Positions 48,190-61,155 of a DNA stretch of 64,000 nucleotides are shown here, piece after piece. Positions within the stretch are counted from its first letter, which is position 1, and every line of letters begins with the position of its first letter. Made by a program: the position numbers and the translations under genes. The notes under the pieces are model-generated. The model did no database searches. It saw only the letters and a list, made by a program, of their open reading frames with translations, and had not been told where the DNA came from. The stretch comes from Sarcocystis neurona. Lineage: Eukaryota; Apicomplexa; Conoidasida; Eucoccidiorida; Sarcocystidae. The stretch lies in contig KL647298.1 of the NCBI GenBank assembly GCA_000727475.1, forward strand, positions 2,742,008-2,806,007. Reading direction: 5' to 3'.

Positions 48190-51100
48190 CTGCAGGAAGA
48201 CGATGAGCGCACACGAAACAGCAGAGCCTAAAGGAAAACAAAAGTTAAGGAAAAGAAACATCTGCCGCAGATATATGTGTGTGTCTCTGTGCAGACGTCT
48301 ACACACGTAAACACTTGTACGTACACGTATAGGAGGATGCACGCGGTTACACGCCTTCTTTTACATCTACACGTACACCTCTGTGTAGGTAAGAAACAAG
48401 AAAAAAGGTGCACCGTGTCAGCGCCCCTCGTCACCAAATACACGAGATCACGGTAACTACTTTTGTCTGCACCGCGTCGTGGAAATGCGAGAATATCAAG
48501 CATTCGTACACATGTGTATATCTGTTTTTGCACGAAGAAAGATCTGTACGCACACGAAAATCTACACACACGTACACATCAGCGCGGAGAGGCGTAACGT
48601 ATAAAATCGTGCGCTTATTATTCACTTGTCTTCACAAGAAAGGCAGTCAAGTCTCAGCAGCTAGGCATGCTTCAGCGAGTAGCCATACCGCAGTGCGGTA
48701 CGGAGATACGGAGGAAGACGGATGGCATCTTAGAGTCAGCGGCGGGAACCGCTAGCGTGTGCGTGTTGCGCCCTTTCTATTCGTGACAAGGGACAGATTT
48801 CATCTACGTGTACGTATGTATACACACATACATCTGTATACATACGCACGTATACGCGCACACCGAACCTACAGAAAAACAAGCGTCCACGCATATCGTA
48901 TAGGCATGTGTGCTGTGTGCGAGCACACAAGTTTACTGACGAGTATACAGTCGAGAACCTCCATTTTCCTCTCCTTCTCGAAAGCGGAAGAGCCCACCAA
49001 CGCAGACATATATACATGCAAGGCAACATACAAGCAGCCAGACGGGCAGACGGGGTATAGACACACGCACGTACGCGTGGACGCATACGTAAGCGCATGA
49101 ACAATAAAGAGGGACACATAAAGAGAGACACGAACGTGGATACGGAGAGAGGAACTGAGATACGAAATTGGCAAGAACAGTGAAGAAACCTTCGAGAAAA
49201 AATGGACACACAGAAGCGCACACCGCTGCAACTGCCGGACACTCATACATATATCTATATTTAGAGAAAGATATGTACATATGTGTACGTATCACTGCAT
49301 ACATATGTCCCCCTGTACGATATATAAATATATATCACTACTTGATCAGGCAGATGCACTCCCGCATACGCATGCAATAGTTCAGGCATTCTTATTCTTT
49401 CCATCGTCTACCAATCATATTTAGGAAGAGAGAACCACATGCACTGTTGTGAACGCACGCACACACGTACCGCAGAGGTTGAGATGAGTTCCCCCTGCAT
49501 ACGCAGCTAGATAATTCTGACTAGCCACCTATCCGTGCAGATACGTATACATGCACATTCGCGTATTACCGGAGGTACATACGTAAACGTGGAGAGACAC
49601 AGAGAGAGAGCAAGTGAGGCACATAGACAGAGAGACACAGACAGAGACACAGAGACGGAGAGACGGCGACGGATAGGCAGACGTAGAGAGATGTACTATG
49701 ACGTCGATATATAAAGTGTTACACTGTACCAGCATTCGAGCATTCACGCACGTCTATAGAATAATATAGGAAGACTTCACTAAATTGATACGTGTATCTA
49801 TGTCTGTGAATGTTTTCATAGGGAGAAACCGTCCTTCTCACTTGTAAGCACCGCTGCGACTTAAAACTCTTCTTCTCTTTCTTTCATGGCCGACGCTTCC
49901 GTTTTCTTTGCTGCTGCTCCAGCTCCTTTCTTCGCTTCGAAAGGAAGTCTCCCCAGTAGCAGCAACGGCAGCAGCAGCAAGGCTTCCGCGCCGCTGCTGC
50001 TCGTCGTTTCCCCTATCGTCGCCGTTTTGCTGATGCAGCTGCTGCTCCTTTCTGAGGACATAGGGAAGCGCGCTGTTGCTGCGTATGTTGCTTAGCTCCT
50101 CTACTTCATGAATCGAAGCATACAGCGCGAGACACACGCTTCGCATCAGCTGGGAATGCAGCAAGCAGAAATTCCTGAAAGAGGCAGGAAGCAAAACAAC
50201 GTCAGCAGAAAAAAAGTGGGGCAGCTTTCCTTGCTACACTCATTCGAAACGTGGACCCTCATGCTGCAGATAGAAAGACACAGGGAGAAAAAAGAGACAC
50301 ATACATACACGTACGTATGAAATACAGAGACGCAGAAGGGCGTCACTTCTAATTGTTCTGAGCAACTATCTACTTCACCTCTGCAAGATACGCGGTGAAA
50401 AAGAGAAAGGCACTTAGAAGAAAGTAAAGAGGAAGAGAAAGAAAGGGAAATAGGAGGAAGAGCGGACGTCATACAGACACACACAGTTTTTCTTCAAGAG
50501 TGGACGGACACATATACGGATGGAGAAAAAAGACAGAGGCAGGCTCGTCTTTTTAAAGCCACACGCTGCATGCAAAACTTTCGAAAGACTGAAGACTAAA
50601 GAGAGGCAGCAGGAATTTCCATACGCACGCGCCGACTTTTGAAAGACAAGTATCTGTACGCACACGTCCACAAATCTACGAAAATATAGAATTGATATAC
50701 ACCCATATGCATACACGTACACGGAAGTCTACATATACATATATATGGACTGCAGAATTGTGTGTCTATGTATATATATATATATATGTGTGTATGTATA
50801 TGTACTTATTCTTACCAGTACAGTTTGTCCACGTCATCGCCCGTCGTTATGAATATTTGTAGCGACCTTGCATGTGCAGATATATACACGTATAGACATG
50901 GTAGATGCAAAACCACTGTATATACTCATCTGTACAACAGACGCACATCAATATCAGTCGTCTATAAATATAAACAAAGTTCATATCCACACCTACGGAT
51001 GACACAGGTAGGCACAAATATTTTTTCTTCCTTTGCTGCAGAGCTGCCTCCTCTCTCTATTCATTCGAAAATCATCTGGGTTCACACGTTGTCGCGTGCT

Positions 51101-54100
51101 TCTCGCACGTACATTCGTTTACTTATTTCTATTTACCTACATATATGCATATACACAGGCGTATATATGAACATTATATATGTGTGCCCACGGGATACAC
51201 CTGCGCAGCACAATATCACGGTCTGTTTCTGCGTTTGTCTCTTTTTCACTATCTCTCACTTTGCTTCTGTGTCTGTCGCTCTCTGTGTGTCCGTCTCTCT
51301 CTTTCTGTGCCTCTGTCTCTACAAACAGATACGCACGTGCATACAACACGCCCACTTCTGTATATGGGAGCACTGACCTGAACCGATTGTATCACGTCTT
51401 TCTTCGTCCTTCTGCATTTTCGTTCCTCTACACCTTCATTTATAACCTGCCGCAGCTACGGCCTACGCCGTTAGATATCCGCACTATCTTCGACAACACA
51501 CACACACACGTGTATGTATATATATATATATGTGGCAACAACTCATGCGTTGATCATATGCCTGTGGTATACCAACACACATACCGACGTGTCTCGTTAC
51601 AACTACAAAAAACAAGACAACCACATATATATATATATGTACATATATGTAGGTGAGGGGATTTTACAGTTGTCCATAGACAGGTCTCTCGTTGCAGGGT
51701 GTATGCACATAGACGAGAATAAAGTCCTGCGTCGGGCGGACAAACGTATCTCATTTTCGTCACGTCGTTTATCCAGGTGTGTGGTGTCCACCTGAACTGA
51801 AGTTTCGCAGCGTCGAAAAGACCAGGCGTATGTGGCCACCACCTATCACAGGCCTCTCTTTCTTGATTTATGCGGAAGTCCAAGCAATCGAGCGCCTCGC
51901 AAGCCATGGCAGCCCACTCTTCGTAGTCATCCCACGATTCATTTAAACTCTTCAAGAGCTGCCACGCCAGTACCATAGCAACAAGACGAATAAAGAAAGA
52001 AGATAAAGGCGAGGTGCACCAACATGACGAGAAAAACAGGAAGACACGCCCCTCGAGATGCAGCAACCAAGCAGAACGGCAGAAAAGCAACAGCGGCAAT
52101 GATGCAGCACGCACATATAAAGCAGCGACAGTAACAGCATGACCACCAACCAAGGAAGCAACTGCTCTCTATCGTCACAGGTGCAGCAGCAGAACCGCCG
52201 CAGCACCGCCAAGGCAGCGACGAAGAAGCTGCGGCAGAAGCAGAAGAAAACAGAATGTGTCAGCTTCGTCAGCAGCAACACGGACATGCAACAACAAACG
52301 CAGCAATAAGACCGACGCGAGGACGATATGAGGGAAGAAGATGCCGCAGCAGCCACAGCAGCAGACGTGGCATCTGGTGGAACGGTGGAGTGAAGCAGGT
52401 ACAGAGTGGAGCAGAGAACCCCTGGCGAAACAGCGAAGACCTTGCGCCTACAGAAGCAAGAGAAAAAGAAAAGCTCCACCGCCAACAGTAGTAACAGGTA
52501 AGAGAGACGAGCAGCGCAGAAGGAGGCGCGGACGGCGCAGAAGCAGCGGCGGCGGCGAAAGCGAGGGCAAGAATGAGCGACAAAGCAGCAGCGTGGACGC
52601 ATGCTGCGGACAATGCAGGAAAGAAGAGACAAGAGTTAGGAAGAGCAGGAGAGTACAGAGAAGAAGGACAATGCAGAAGGAAAACCGCACACGCAAGAGC
52701 GGTGGCAGATAAACTTCTGGCCCAGCGGCAGCAGCAGAACCCTGCAAACCTCAGTGGTCGCATTTCTTCAGAAAGTGACGATGAAACCGCGTTTACCAAA
52801 GACAAATGAGTAGAACACAGATGCACGACAGAGCTCGAAATTTATGCGTCCGGACGATATGACCACGTTGTGACTTCGGAGTGCAAAATATTGAGAGAGA
52901 GAGACAGAGAGAGAGGAGGAAAACCGTCTACGGCATACCACCACGAAGAAAAAGAAGACGCATGCGAAAGTCCTCTACACGTGCAGGCCTAAGAAAAGGA
53001 GACCCCATCTGTACAGACTGAAAACACAAGCAAGCCAGATATCAAGAGACACGTCCATATCACATATAATAATATGTAAGCGGACGTCTATGTACACAGA
53101 GAGGAGTATATACATATGAATAGACGTACGTAGACAGAACGGTACATCTATATACATCCATAGGCATACGTATACATACATACAACTGATGGAGACCTAC
53201 ACACTTACATACATACACACACACATGTGTGTATATATACATATAGAGAGAGAGACACCTATGAATCCAGCATGTAGTTACGGAGAGAGAGGGCAAATCC
53301 GAGCATTTATTCAAAGGACACGTAGACTGTGCGTGTGTAGCGGATATCACCTAAGACCAAAGCATCTATGTAGGAAGAAACAGAGAGAGGTGGAGTGTTG
53401 CGGTTCCAAGGTATGCAGACGCGCGAACACAAGAGCAACAGATGCGTCAGCAGCAAGTGGAGCGTGCGGGGGGCGTGCGCTGACGAAGAGAAAAGAAACA
53501 GACGAGATACACGCACAAACAAAAGAGTGAGAAAATACAGGAAAACAGGAAGATACATCGGGGCAGGAGAGAGAAACGCACGCAAATCCCTACAGAAAGG
53601 GACACGTGCAAAGGTAGTTGCTAACGAACTAGGCTGACCCCAGCTAGTTCGCCAGGTATATCAGAGACGACAACAAACCACGCGCCTTGATTCTCAAATA
53701 CAAAAGAAAAATATATACTAGAGTGACAAGGCATCAAAATGAATACACACATATACACATGTGTGGATATACACGTATTCTGGCGAATTGCGCATGAACC
53801 AAAGAGACCGTCTCCATCTCGATTCTTCCCTCACCACGCCAACACCTCTCTGTGTATATATGCGTGTATATATATATATTTCTGAACGTAAGTTTGCAAA
53901 TATATATATATATATAGATATAGATATATAATTATATATGTGTACAAATACGGATACATACATATATATATATATATATGTAATGAGTAAAGTTAGAGGA
54001 GACCCACTGATAGAGCGGATGGGAAAAGAAACCGCAGTCTCCGGGTGTTCTCTCTCCATCTCGACAGCGGGCCCCCTAACTGCTGCTGCGAAGAAGTAGA

Positions 54101-56432
54101 AGAAGAATAAGGATAGTGGGAAGGAGAAGGAGGAAGGGGAGGAGACGACACACGAACAGAATAAGAAGAAGAAGCGAATGCTGCTGTTGCAGCTGGTGGT
54201 GGCAGCTCTGCTGCTGTTGCAGCTGGTGGTGGCAGCTCTGCTGCTGCTGCAGCGTGTCGTCCTTCCGTTGCTTTGTCTTGTGCTTCTCTTGCATCTCCTT
54301 TACTTTCGACCGCTGCTGCTTTTGTTGCTGCAGCTGCTCCCTCTGCTTCACCGCTTTCTCCGCGCCCTTCTTCTCTTCTCACTGCTACTGCTGCTGCTGC
54401 TTCTCCCACTCTAAGAGACAGGAGTCCTTGTCTCCCTCCTTCCTCTCTTTCTTGCTGTTTCTCAGCTGTTGTTGCCGCTCCTAGTGGTGCTTCTTCTGTT
54501 GCTGCGGCTGCTGCTGCACCTGCAAGACGTGGAGGCGGAAGCTGCGGCTGCTGCGGCTGCTGCTCATGCAACGGGCCATCTTCGCAGAAAAGCGGAAGAC
54601 AAAACAGGTACTCTTCCACATCCACTAAATCCGACGCCATTGCGTCGCACTCTGCTATCAAGTGCTGAGAAAAAGAAGACAGGAGGGAGGAGAAAAGAGG
54701 GAAAACACCAGACTACAAAACAGAAAAGAAGAAGGAAGGGAGAAAGACTAAACAGAAGAATAAACACAACGACGGACCAAAAAAGGAGAAGACGAGCAAG
54801 ACAAAACGCAGGCAGAAGGAAAAGTAGAAGACGAACACGAAACCGACCCAAAAGAAGGAGAAAATGATGAAGAGGAAAGGAAAGAACTAAGTGCATAGAA
54901 AACACAGGGGAAAAGGAGAACAACAGCCAAAGAAATAGAAGTTCCTCGTATGTCACGGTCGCCTGTTGGTCGCGGGCGCAGAGTAAACCCAGTGAGATTC
55001 TGAAGAATACGAGTGAAGACGTATCAGCGAGAAAAAATGAAGTTCTCAACAGAGCCCTTTCACGTCTTCTGTCGTGTACGTATACACTCGAATATAAAAG
55101 CTTTTGTATCCACACGTGTGCGTACACATATATGTGTAAACAGAAAAACAAAAGAGACAGAAACAGAGGGGTACACGCGTAGAGGCGTACATCAACACAT
55201 GAATAAACACGCAGATATAGGTAGCTTCACAGACATAGAGAGACAGACAGACAGAGGCATGTATATTTATATAGAGAGAAAGAAGATACAGATACGCATA
55301 TATGGAGCAACTTTATACATAGCCAGACGCTTCCGTCCTTTTCGTTTCTTCCTTTCCCCCACTTGGCTCCCCCCCCCCCCCCTTCAACAAGCAGACATGA
55401 TTCTGTGACACTTCCATATGAATGCCGCAGAAACTTATCCACAGCTGCAGATCTACTCTATATAAGAACATTCGTCTCTACATTTAACTCTCGCAAATTA
55501 CACGTACGTACATATACGTGTCAACTTGTCCATAAGTATCGATGAATGCGAAATTATATACACATATACAGGCGCACTCATACATGCACATATATATATA
55601 TATATGAAGACACACAAACGTATACATATATAACGTATACATATATGTAATGTGTACCTGCAAACGGACTTACGTGCTTTTATTTGTATTTACGGACATG
55701 TATGGGTACAGATATATACATATATATGTATATATTTACCAGAGCAACAACGTTCACATACAAACAGATAATTACAGGCATACACCAGTGTAGGCGTATA
55801 GTTGTATGCATCGCGTACATACATGTATATATAAAGAGAGAGAGCCTTCTATCGTACAGACACATAGGTGCGGCCAACGTTTATGAGAATATATTGGTAA
55901 TAAGTGTACTAATGTATATACCTACATGTTTACGGATGTAGTCGAGTATACATATAGAGAGAGGCAAATATTAATATGCAACCCTCGTTAAAGACACAGT
56001 ATGCTTTTCAACGGGAAAGTGTGCGCGATCACGTATATCATTCAAAACAATGAACAACTTTACATTTACAAATACGCATCATATAATAGAGAAGCAAAAT
56101 GAACACGTGCACCTATTTAAGTCAAACTACGTATAGAGAGATGCGACCCCGCTTGTCACCATATACCTGTACACGTCCTGGTATGCGCAGGACAAATATT
56201 TGACACATATATGCAGACACCCAGATATACGCTGAAAAAGACATTCGATGTAGTCCTGACGTACACATCTATCGACAGGCATGTGCACACCCTTAGATAA
56301 ATATACACGTATAACTAAATTCTTCGAACTAAATTTTTGCAAGAAATATGTGTCACAAATGTGTACACATATACATAAACACACGTACACACATATACAT
56401 ACATTCTATACGTACAGCTGCACATGCGTACT

Positions 56433-56486
<54 letters not shown>

Positions 56487-56870
56487 CAGAGAACTATATG
56501 TGTATACGTGTACACACAGTACTACATATAGAGACAGGCCGATATACGTGTACATATAGATACATATGTGTATAAGTTTACCTTTCTTTAGATGAAAGTG
56601 TAACGAGATACAGATGTTCTTTACACGTGCAGAGACATCCACGAATACACTTGTATTTGCTGATGCCAGAACAGAACGAGAACGAGAAGCACCTTGGTCA
56701 CTGGTGACACACAGGACTACAGAAAGATACAGAGGCTGTATTTGTATTTACTTTATGCGAGTGTAGTAGTTTTTCTGCGAGCATCCGAGCTCGGTAGCTC
56801 ATCTCTGCCAACACCGACTCGTAAAACAACTCCCAGTTTGCTACCGTCATTTTCCACGTGATGTGTTCAC
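48027..56870 (-). CDS. cullin-like protein, N-terminal cullin repeats (partial model)
   Basis: Exons 56870-56752, 54664 to an unsettled end, 51958-51792, 50174-49842 and 48189 to 48064 (or TAA at 48027) give, in order, WELFYESVLAEMSYRARMLA, LIAECDAMASDLVD, LLKSLNESWDDYEEWAAMAC with EALDCLDFRI, AAKLQF-R-NFCLLHSQLMRS with VCLALYASIHEVEE, and TFQVFETFLNQLEALDVMDD with RERFRTFLLTPIRQT. These follow the order of N-terminal repeats in CUL4/CUL1-type cullins (ELYxxVxxL; LxxxWxxHxxxMxxIxxxxxxLD; GLxLFR; the LLxLIERER helix; MLxxLxVY). Phases agree at 56752/54664, 51792/50174 and 49842/48189. Cullins scaffold ubiquitin ligases, binding adaptors through this half. The exons carry Ala/Gln/Ser-rich insertions. 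Cullin C-terminal landmarks were not found downstream; start exons are not identified. Confidence 0.62.
49842..50174 (-). CDS. cullin-like exon with Ser/Gln-rich insertion
   Basis: Completes Arg, then NFCLLHSQLMRSVCLALYAS and IHEVEELSN, corresponding to the 'LIERER' helix region of cullins, followed by a Gln/Asp/Ser/Lys-rich insertion with KERKRRR-like basic words. Acceptor TCTTTCAG, donor TACAA|GTGAGA, phase 2 to 2. Confidence 0.6.
51792..51958 (-). CDS. cullin-like exon (LNxxW repeat)
   Basis: 55 codons: LLKSLNESWDDYEEWAAMAC, then EALDCLDFRINQEREACDRW and WPHTPGLFDAAKLQF. This is the most diagnostic part: cullins show 'FLxxLNxxWxDHxxxMxMIRDIxxxLD' and 'GLxLFR' here. Acceptor GCGTGGCAG, donor TTCAG|GTGGAC, phase 0 to 2. 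Confidence 0.66.
53993..54664 (-). CDS. cullin-like exon with Ala/Glu-rich insertion
   Basis: Opens HLIAECDAMASDLVDVEEYL after acceptor TTTTCTCAG, continuing the preceding repeat, then becomes a long Gln/Pro/Ala/Glu-rich stretch coded by CAG/GCA triplets. The 3' end is unclear: possible donors lie after several GCA codons, and a strong acceptor-like CTTCTTCGCAG near 54090 suggests an intron inside the open frame, which itself stops at 53993. Confidence 0.45.
   Translation of the reverse strand, partial: HLIAECDAMASDLVDVEEYLFCLPLFCEDGPLHEQQPQQPQLPPPRLAGAAAAAATEEAPLGAATTAEKQQEREEGGRQGLLSLRVGEAAAAVAVRREEGRGESGEAEGAAAATKAAAVESKGDAREAQDKATEGRHAAAAAELPPPAATAAELPPPAATAAFASSSYSVRVSSPPLPPSPSHYPYSSSTSSQQQLGGPLSRWRENTRRLRFLFPSALSVGLL
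56752..56870 (-). CDS. cullin-like exon, first recognisable repeat
   Basis: EHITWKMTVANWELFYESVL, then AEMSYRARMLAEKLLHSHK. The pattern matches the first cullin repeat where a Trp is followed by a Leu-Tyr-x-x-Val helix and a K-x(4)-LYxxL helix. Acceptor AATTTCAG, donor AAA|GTAAAT, phase 1 to 0. Confidence 0.6.
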
Positions 56871-57263
56871 CTGAAATTGTCACATTCACACCAACACCAG
56901 GTAAGGATACGCGTACACGTAAGCACATATGAATACAGACAGATATAAATAGATAGATTGACAAGTGTGTGTCCATTCGCACATACGTGTATGGTGACGA
57001 GAGATGAAAATGCAAAGTCGTGCTATAGAGACAACATCCACATACTCGTGTATATATATATATATACACACACATATAAGCACACACACATACAGGTACA
57101 GTTTTACATGTATGTATGCGCAGATATATGGAATGACAAATACGCACATCGGTACCGATATACGTACACACATACCTATGCAAGTGCGGACGTACACATA
57201 AAAATAAATTTGTGAGCTTTCCTTCCCCCACACATATCCACACGCATCAGTCGTGCGATGCCT

Positions 57264-57331
57264 TCACCTGGTGGACAGACACACACGCGTGACTAAGTCG
57301 ATATCTTCTGGTTGACTGAAGAAGCCAAGCA
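57264..57331 (-). CDS. isolated candidate exon
   Basis: Between GTGTAG and donor ACCAG|GTGAAG one frame reads ALLGFFSQPEDIDLVTRVCL-ST. Composition is protein-like, but its phase does not join the next cullin-like exon, so its gene is unknown. Confidence 0.3.
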
Positions 57332-57882
57332 AAGCTCTACACGTCCAGACACACACACACACATGTACGCACATGTGTGTGCACAATTGTATACACGGGG
57401 GATAACCATCCACTGGTGGATATATAATTTCCTTGCCTAAGAAGAGATACGCGTTTACATACATATATGCGTATATGCAAAGGAACTACACACGTCTCGA
57501 TATTACCGAGCGGATAAAACAACTCTCCACTCGGTCATACGCACGTCCGGATATTGTAGTACATACACGTACGTATATGATAGGTGAAAATTTATAGACG
57601 CACCTAAATCTATACACATACGTGTAAGTACTCTAGAGGCATATACCTCTACACACAGACATGTAAGTGCTCATATACGTATAGACAATTACACAAATGT
57701 ACACATTACTCATATATATATATATATACATATATGTACATACGCACACGCGTATGACCGTGGATGTGTAGGTGCAAACCTATTTATAATACATCTGTGT
57801 ATACGTAGATAGATAGACGGGCACGCACAGCAGTAGCGACTCGCATAAGTGTGTACAGAGATGAGAAAACAGTCATAGTTAC

Positions 57883-58084
57883 TTCCTCTGAAAATGACCC
57901 ACTGCTTTTGACTTGTCCTTCAGACGGTGCAAGCGTATGGACTGCGCTCTCGTTCGGCAGAAACAGATTTCGTGCAGAAAAAGAAGCGCTCTCCCCCTGG
58001 CCTACACCGCTGTTCCTGCCACCGCCGCCCCTGCTATCGCTGCTGCTGCCGCACATCGCATGGCGCTTCGAGCGAACTCCCCAC
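57883..58084 (-). CDS. candidate exon, Ser/Gly-rich
   Basis: After acceptor GAGACGCAG it reads WGVRSKRHAMCGSSSDSRGG to EGQVKSSGSFSEE and ends at donor GAA|GTAACT, phase 2 to 0. It could belong to the N-terminal extension of the cullin-like gene. The + strand is also open here, so strand is not certain. Confidence 0.35.
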
Positions 58085-58295
58085 CTGCGTCTCATCACGC
58101 GATAAAACAGCAACCCCAGTGAACAGGTGTCAATTTACTACACATATACCTAGTTATATAATGTGCACACACAGAAGATGAACGAGAGAGAAAGATACGG
58201 AAGAGTGAAATATAAATAAATAACAGTACGTACACAGACCTTTCAGACGCGTATAGAGCAAGAGATTAATATGGTTACGGGCCTCCAATAGATAT

Positions 58296-58299
58296 ACGT

Positions 58300-58363
<64 letters not shown>
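58296..58363 (+). repeat. (TA)n(GA)n left of the gap
   Basis: An alternating TA run followed by a GA run, cut by the N gap. The right flank of the gap shows the same order of repeats. Confidence 0.95.
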
Positions 58364-58884
58364 NNNNNNNNNNNNNNNNNNNNNNNNNNNNNNNNNNNNN
58401 NNNNNNNNNNNNNNNNNNNNNNNNNNNNNNNNNNNNNNNNNNNNNNNNNNNNNNNNNNNNNNNNNNNNNNNNNNNNNNNNNNNNNNNNNNNNNNNNNNNN
58501 NNNNNNNNNNNNNNNNNNNNNNNNNNNNNNNNNNNNNNNNNNNNNNNNNNNNNNNNNNNNNNNNNNNNNNNNNNNNNNNNNNNNNNNNNNNNNNNNNNNN
58601 NNNNNNNNNNNNNNNNNNNNNNNNNNNNNNNNNNNNNNNNNNNNNNNNNNNNNNNNNNNNNNNNNNNNNNNNNNNNNNNNNNNNNNNNNNNNNNNNNNNN
58701 NNNNNNNNNNNNNNNNNNNNNNNNNNNNNNNNNNNNNNNNNNNNNNNNNNNNNNNNNNNNNNNNNNNNNNNNNNNNNNNNNNNNNNNNNNNNNNNNNNNN
58801 NNNNNNNNNNNNNNNNNNNNNNNNNNNNNNNNNNNNNNNNNNNNNNNNNNNNNNNNNNNNNNNNNNNNNNNNNNNNNNNNNNNN
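58364..58884. other. assembly gap (521 N)
   Basis: Run of N bounded on the left by (TA)n(GA)n and on the right by another (TA)n(GA)n. See the separate note on a possible artefact. Confidence 0.99.

Positions 58885-58942
<58 letters not shown>
58885..58942 (+). repeat. (TA)n(GA)n right of the gap
   Basis: A TA run of about 30 bases then a GA run of about 30 bases, mirroring the left flank. Confidence 0.95.
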
Positions 58943-58945
<3 letters not shown>

Positions 58946-60271
58946 AAGACGTCTTTAAATACGGACTTATGCGCACCCACCCAGGTGTATACATGGATGT
59001 GCGGGTATCTTCTATACCATCCACCTACATGCAGAGCACGTGTAACGCGCGTACACCGATACGATGAGAAAGATATAGACATACACGTGCATGTAATTAT
59101 ACTTCACATACTGATTCCCGGACGCAGAACTGTCTATGTAGAGAAGTATGCATATAACTAGAGGGACTGAAGAAGAAATATATTATGAGTGTGTACACAC
59201 TAGAAACGTACACGTATTGAAATCTCTTCAAGCTCTACGTACGGACACTCACCTATACACGCAGTCTCATACATATATATATATGTGTATATACAAATAT
59301 GCGCGTAATGCGCGAGCACCAGCGCAAACCAACATACAGCGACATACGTATACACCTGCCGCCTACACGAATATATATGTATATACACGTGTACACAACT
59401 TAACAGAGACACGTCTGCGGATGCCTGTAGATCCGTGTAGCTACGCAAACGCGTATACCTCTTGCACGTAAAGATCTACGGGTACGCTTTGTGTACAGGA
59501 GCACGAGATTGAAATAAAGTAAGCACACATGTATATTTAGAGAGAGAGAAAGACAAAGACGCAGAGAATGTTGACACGCGTAAACAGGAGATTACAAGGG
59601 TAAATACCCGTTTACGTGCACACATATGTGTGTATATATACATATATACGCGTACTCGTAGAGTGACGAACTGAGACCTCTATAGATAGCCGCATGCTCT
59701 CCTGTCGTACCCTGTGGCAGTTCTTTTTCAACGCGGCACTCGGGAAACTGACAAACAAGAGAATGTCTCTCTTGACCGGCGTAGCCAGTTGCTTTTCTTT
59801 TCCTTCTGTGACTGTCTTCTCTTTATACGTCAGCTTTTACGTTCGTTTTCCGCCTTTCCTGTCTGTCTCTTCCTTCCCTACGCTTCATGCCTCTCCACAG
59901 TCTTCTCATGTCTCCTTTTTCTGTTTCCTTCTCCTTCACTTGCCCGACTATCCTTCCTGTCTTCTTCTGTGCCCTTCCTTCCACATTTTCTGTCTGCTCT
60001 CCCTTGTCCCTCCTGATTCTCTTATCTCCCTTCTACGTCTTCTTCTCCTCGGTTCTCTTGGAATATCCTTTCCTCTGTCTTCACTTTCCCCTCTTTCCTC
60101 CCTTCTCCTTCCCCCTTTCTTCAGCTGCTACTTCCGCTCTTCGCTCTGCCTCCTCACGCAGTCTCGTTTCCACTTTTTCCCTCTGTTTCTGTAGTCGTGT
60201 ACTGCACTTGGTCTACACTTATTCCCCCTCTTCACTGCGGATTTTCTAAAGAGCTGACGGAGAAAACTTAC

Positions 60272-60352
60272 CGCTGCAGCTGTGCCTCTGTCACTCGACG
60301 CAAAATATTTCGTTGAAACCACAGCCAACCAGTCAGCAACCCCACCTCCTGC
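60272..60352 (-). CDS. candidate exon with consensus splice sites
   Basis: 27 codons, AGGGVADWLAVVSTKYFASS then DRGTAAA, between acceptor CACCCGCAG and the consensus donor GCG|GTAAGT. Phase 0 to 0. Nearby candidate exons KQREKVETRLREEAERRAE (about 60194-60138) and FPECRVEKELPQ (about 59755-59720) follow on the same strand in compatible phase. No domain recognised; it may link the F-box-like and cullin-like segments or be a separate gene. Confidence 0.42.
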
Positions 60353-61155
60353 CTGCGGGTGCACCAGCAGTAGCAGTAGTGGACAGCAACAGTAGTAGCA
60401 GGAAAGTGAAACAGCGACACCAGCAGCAGCAATCAAGCAATCACAGCGAAACCAGCGGTAATAAACCGCACAAGCAGCAGCAAGTAGCAAACCAGCGGCG
60501 ACAACAGCAACAGAAGGCACAGTATCATTATTGACAAGAGCATCAACCGCACAGTATGAATAACCAGCAATAACAGCAGCAGCAACATAGCAGCAACAGC
60601 AGCAGCAGTGCAGCATCGACAGCGGTGTGGCACCAGGGTACGGTCAACACCCGCAGCAAGTGCTGCTGCAAAGTTGCGACAGCTGGAAGAAGGATGCGCA
60701 TGTCACAGTAGCACCCACCAGACGACAGCAGCACGCGCCACAGAACTGCGACCTCCTGATGCAGAAGCTGATTTGACGCGTACACGACACTGCAGATAAA
60801 GACAAGCACGTAAAGCAGCAAAAGGGCACAACACAAAGCAGGTAATGCACGTCAAGTCTTCAACGTGTAGGTAGGCGCTTGTGTAAAATATGTGGTTGCG
60901 TCTACCTAGTAGGTATGTGTACGTGTGTTTATGTACGCCTACATATACACATATTTATGTATGTATATACAGTAGCGCGCAGCTTGTATGTGTGTGTGTA
61001 TCTACGTATGCATATACATTTACAGCAGGCTTCACAGAGAAGAGAACCGCGTCTACAGATAAAATGTGCAGGACGCCTTTCATGTAAGGAGTTTGCTGCA
61101 TTCTGAAGAAGAGAGAGGAAGAAGATCGCAGCTCCTGTGCGCAAAAAATATGCAT
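60353..61155. other. CAG/GCA-rich spacer, no gene recognised
   Basis: Triplet-rich DNA (CAG on the +, CTG on the - strand) to about 60840, then TATA/TGTA-type sequence. On the - strand it has the look of the introns seen elsewhere in the window. Confidence 0.5.

Noticed and set aside
52160..52809. Open + strand frames with Gln/Arg/Lys-rich sequence, one ending ISSESDDETAFTKDK
   Set aside because: The block lies between in-phase cullin-like exons on the - strand and has the triplet-rich look of the introns; no splice support found for a + gene, though I cannot exclude a small one.
59694..60194. 166-residue + strand Ser/Leu/Phe-rich frame
   Set aside because: Pyrimidine-rich strand effect; the - strand of the same block carries splice-bounded charged exons.
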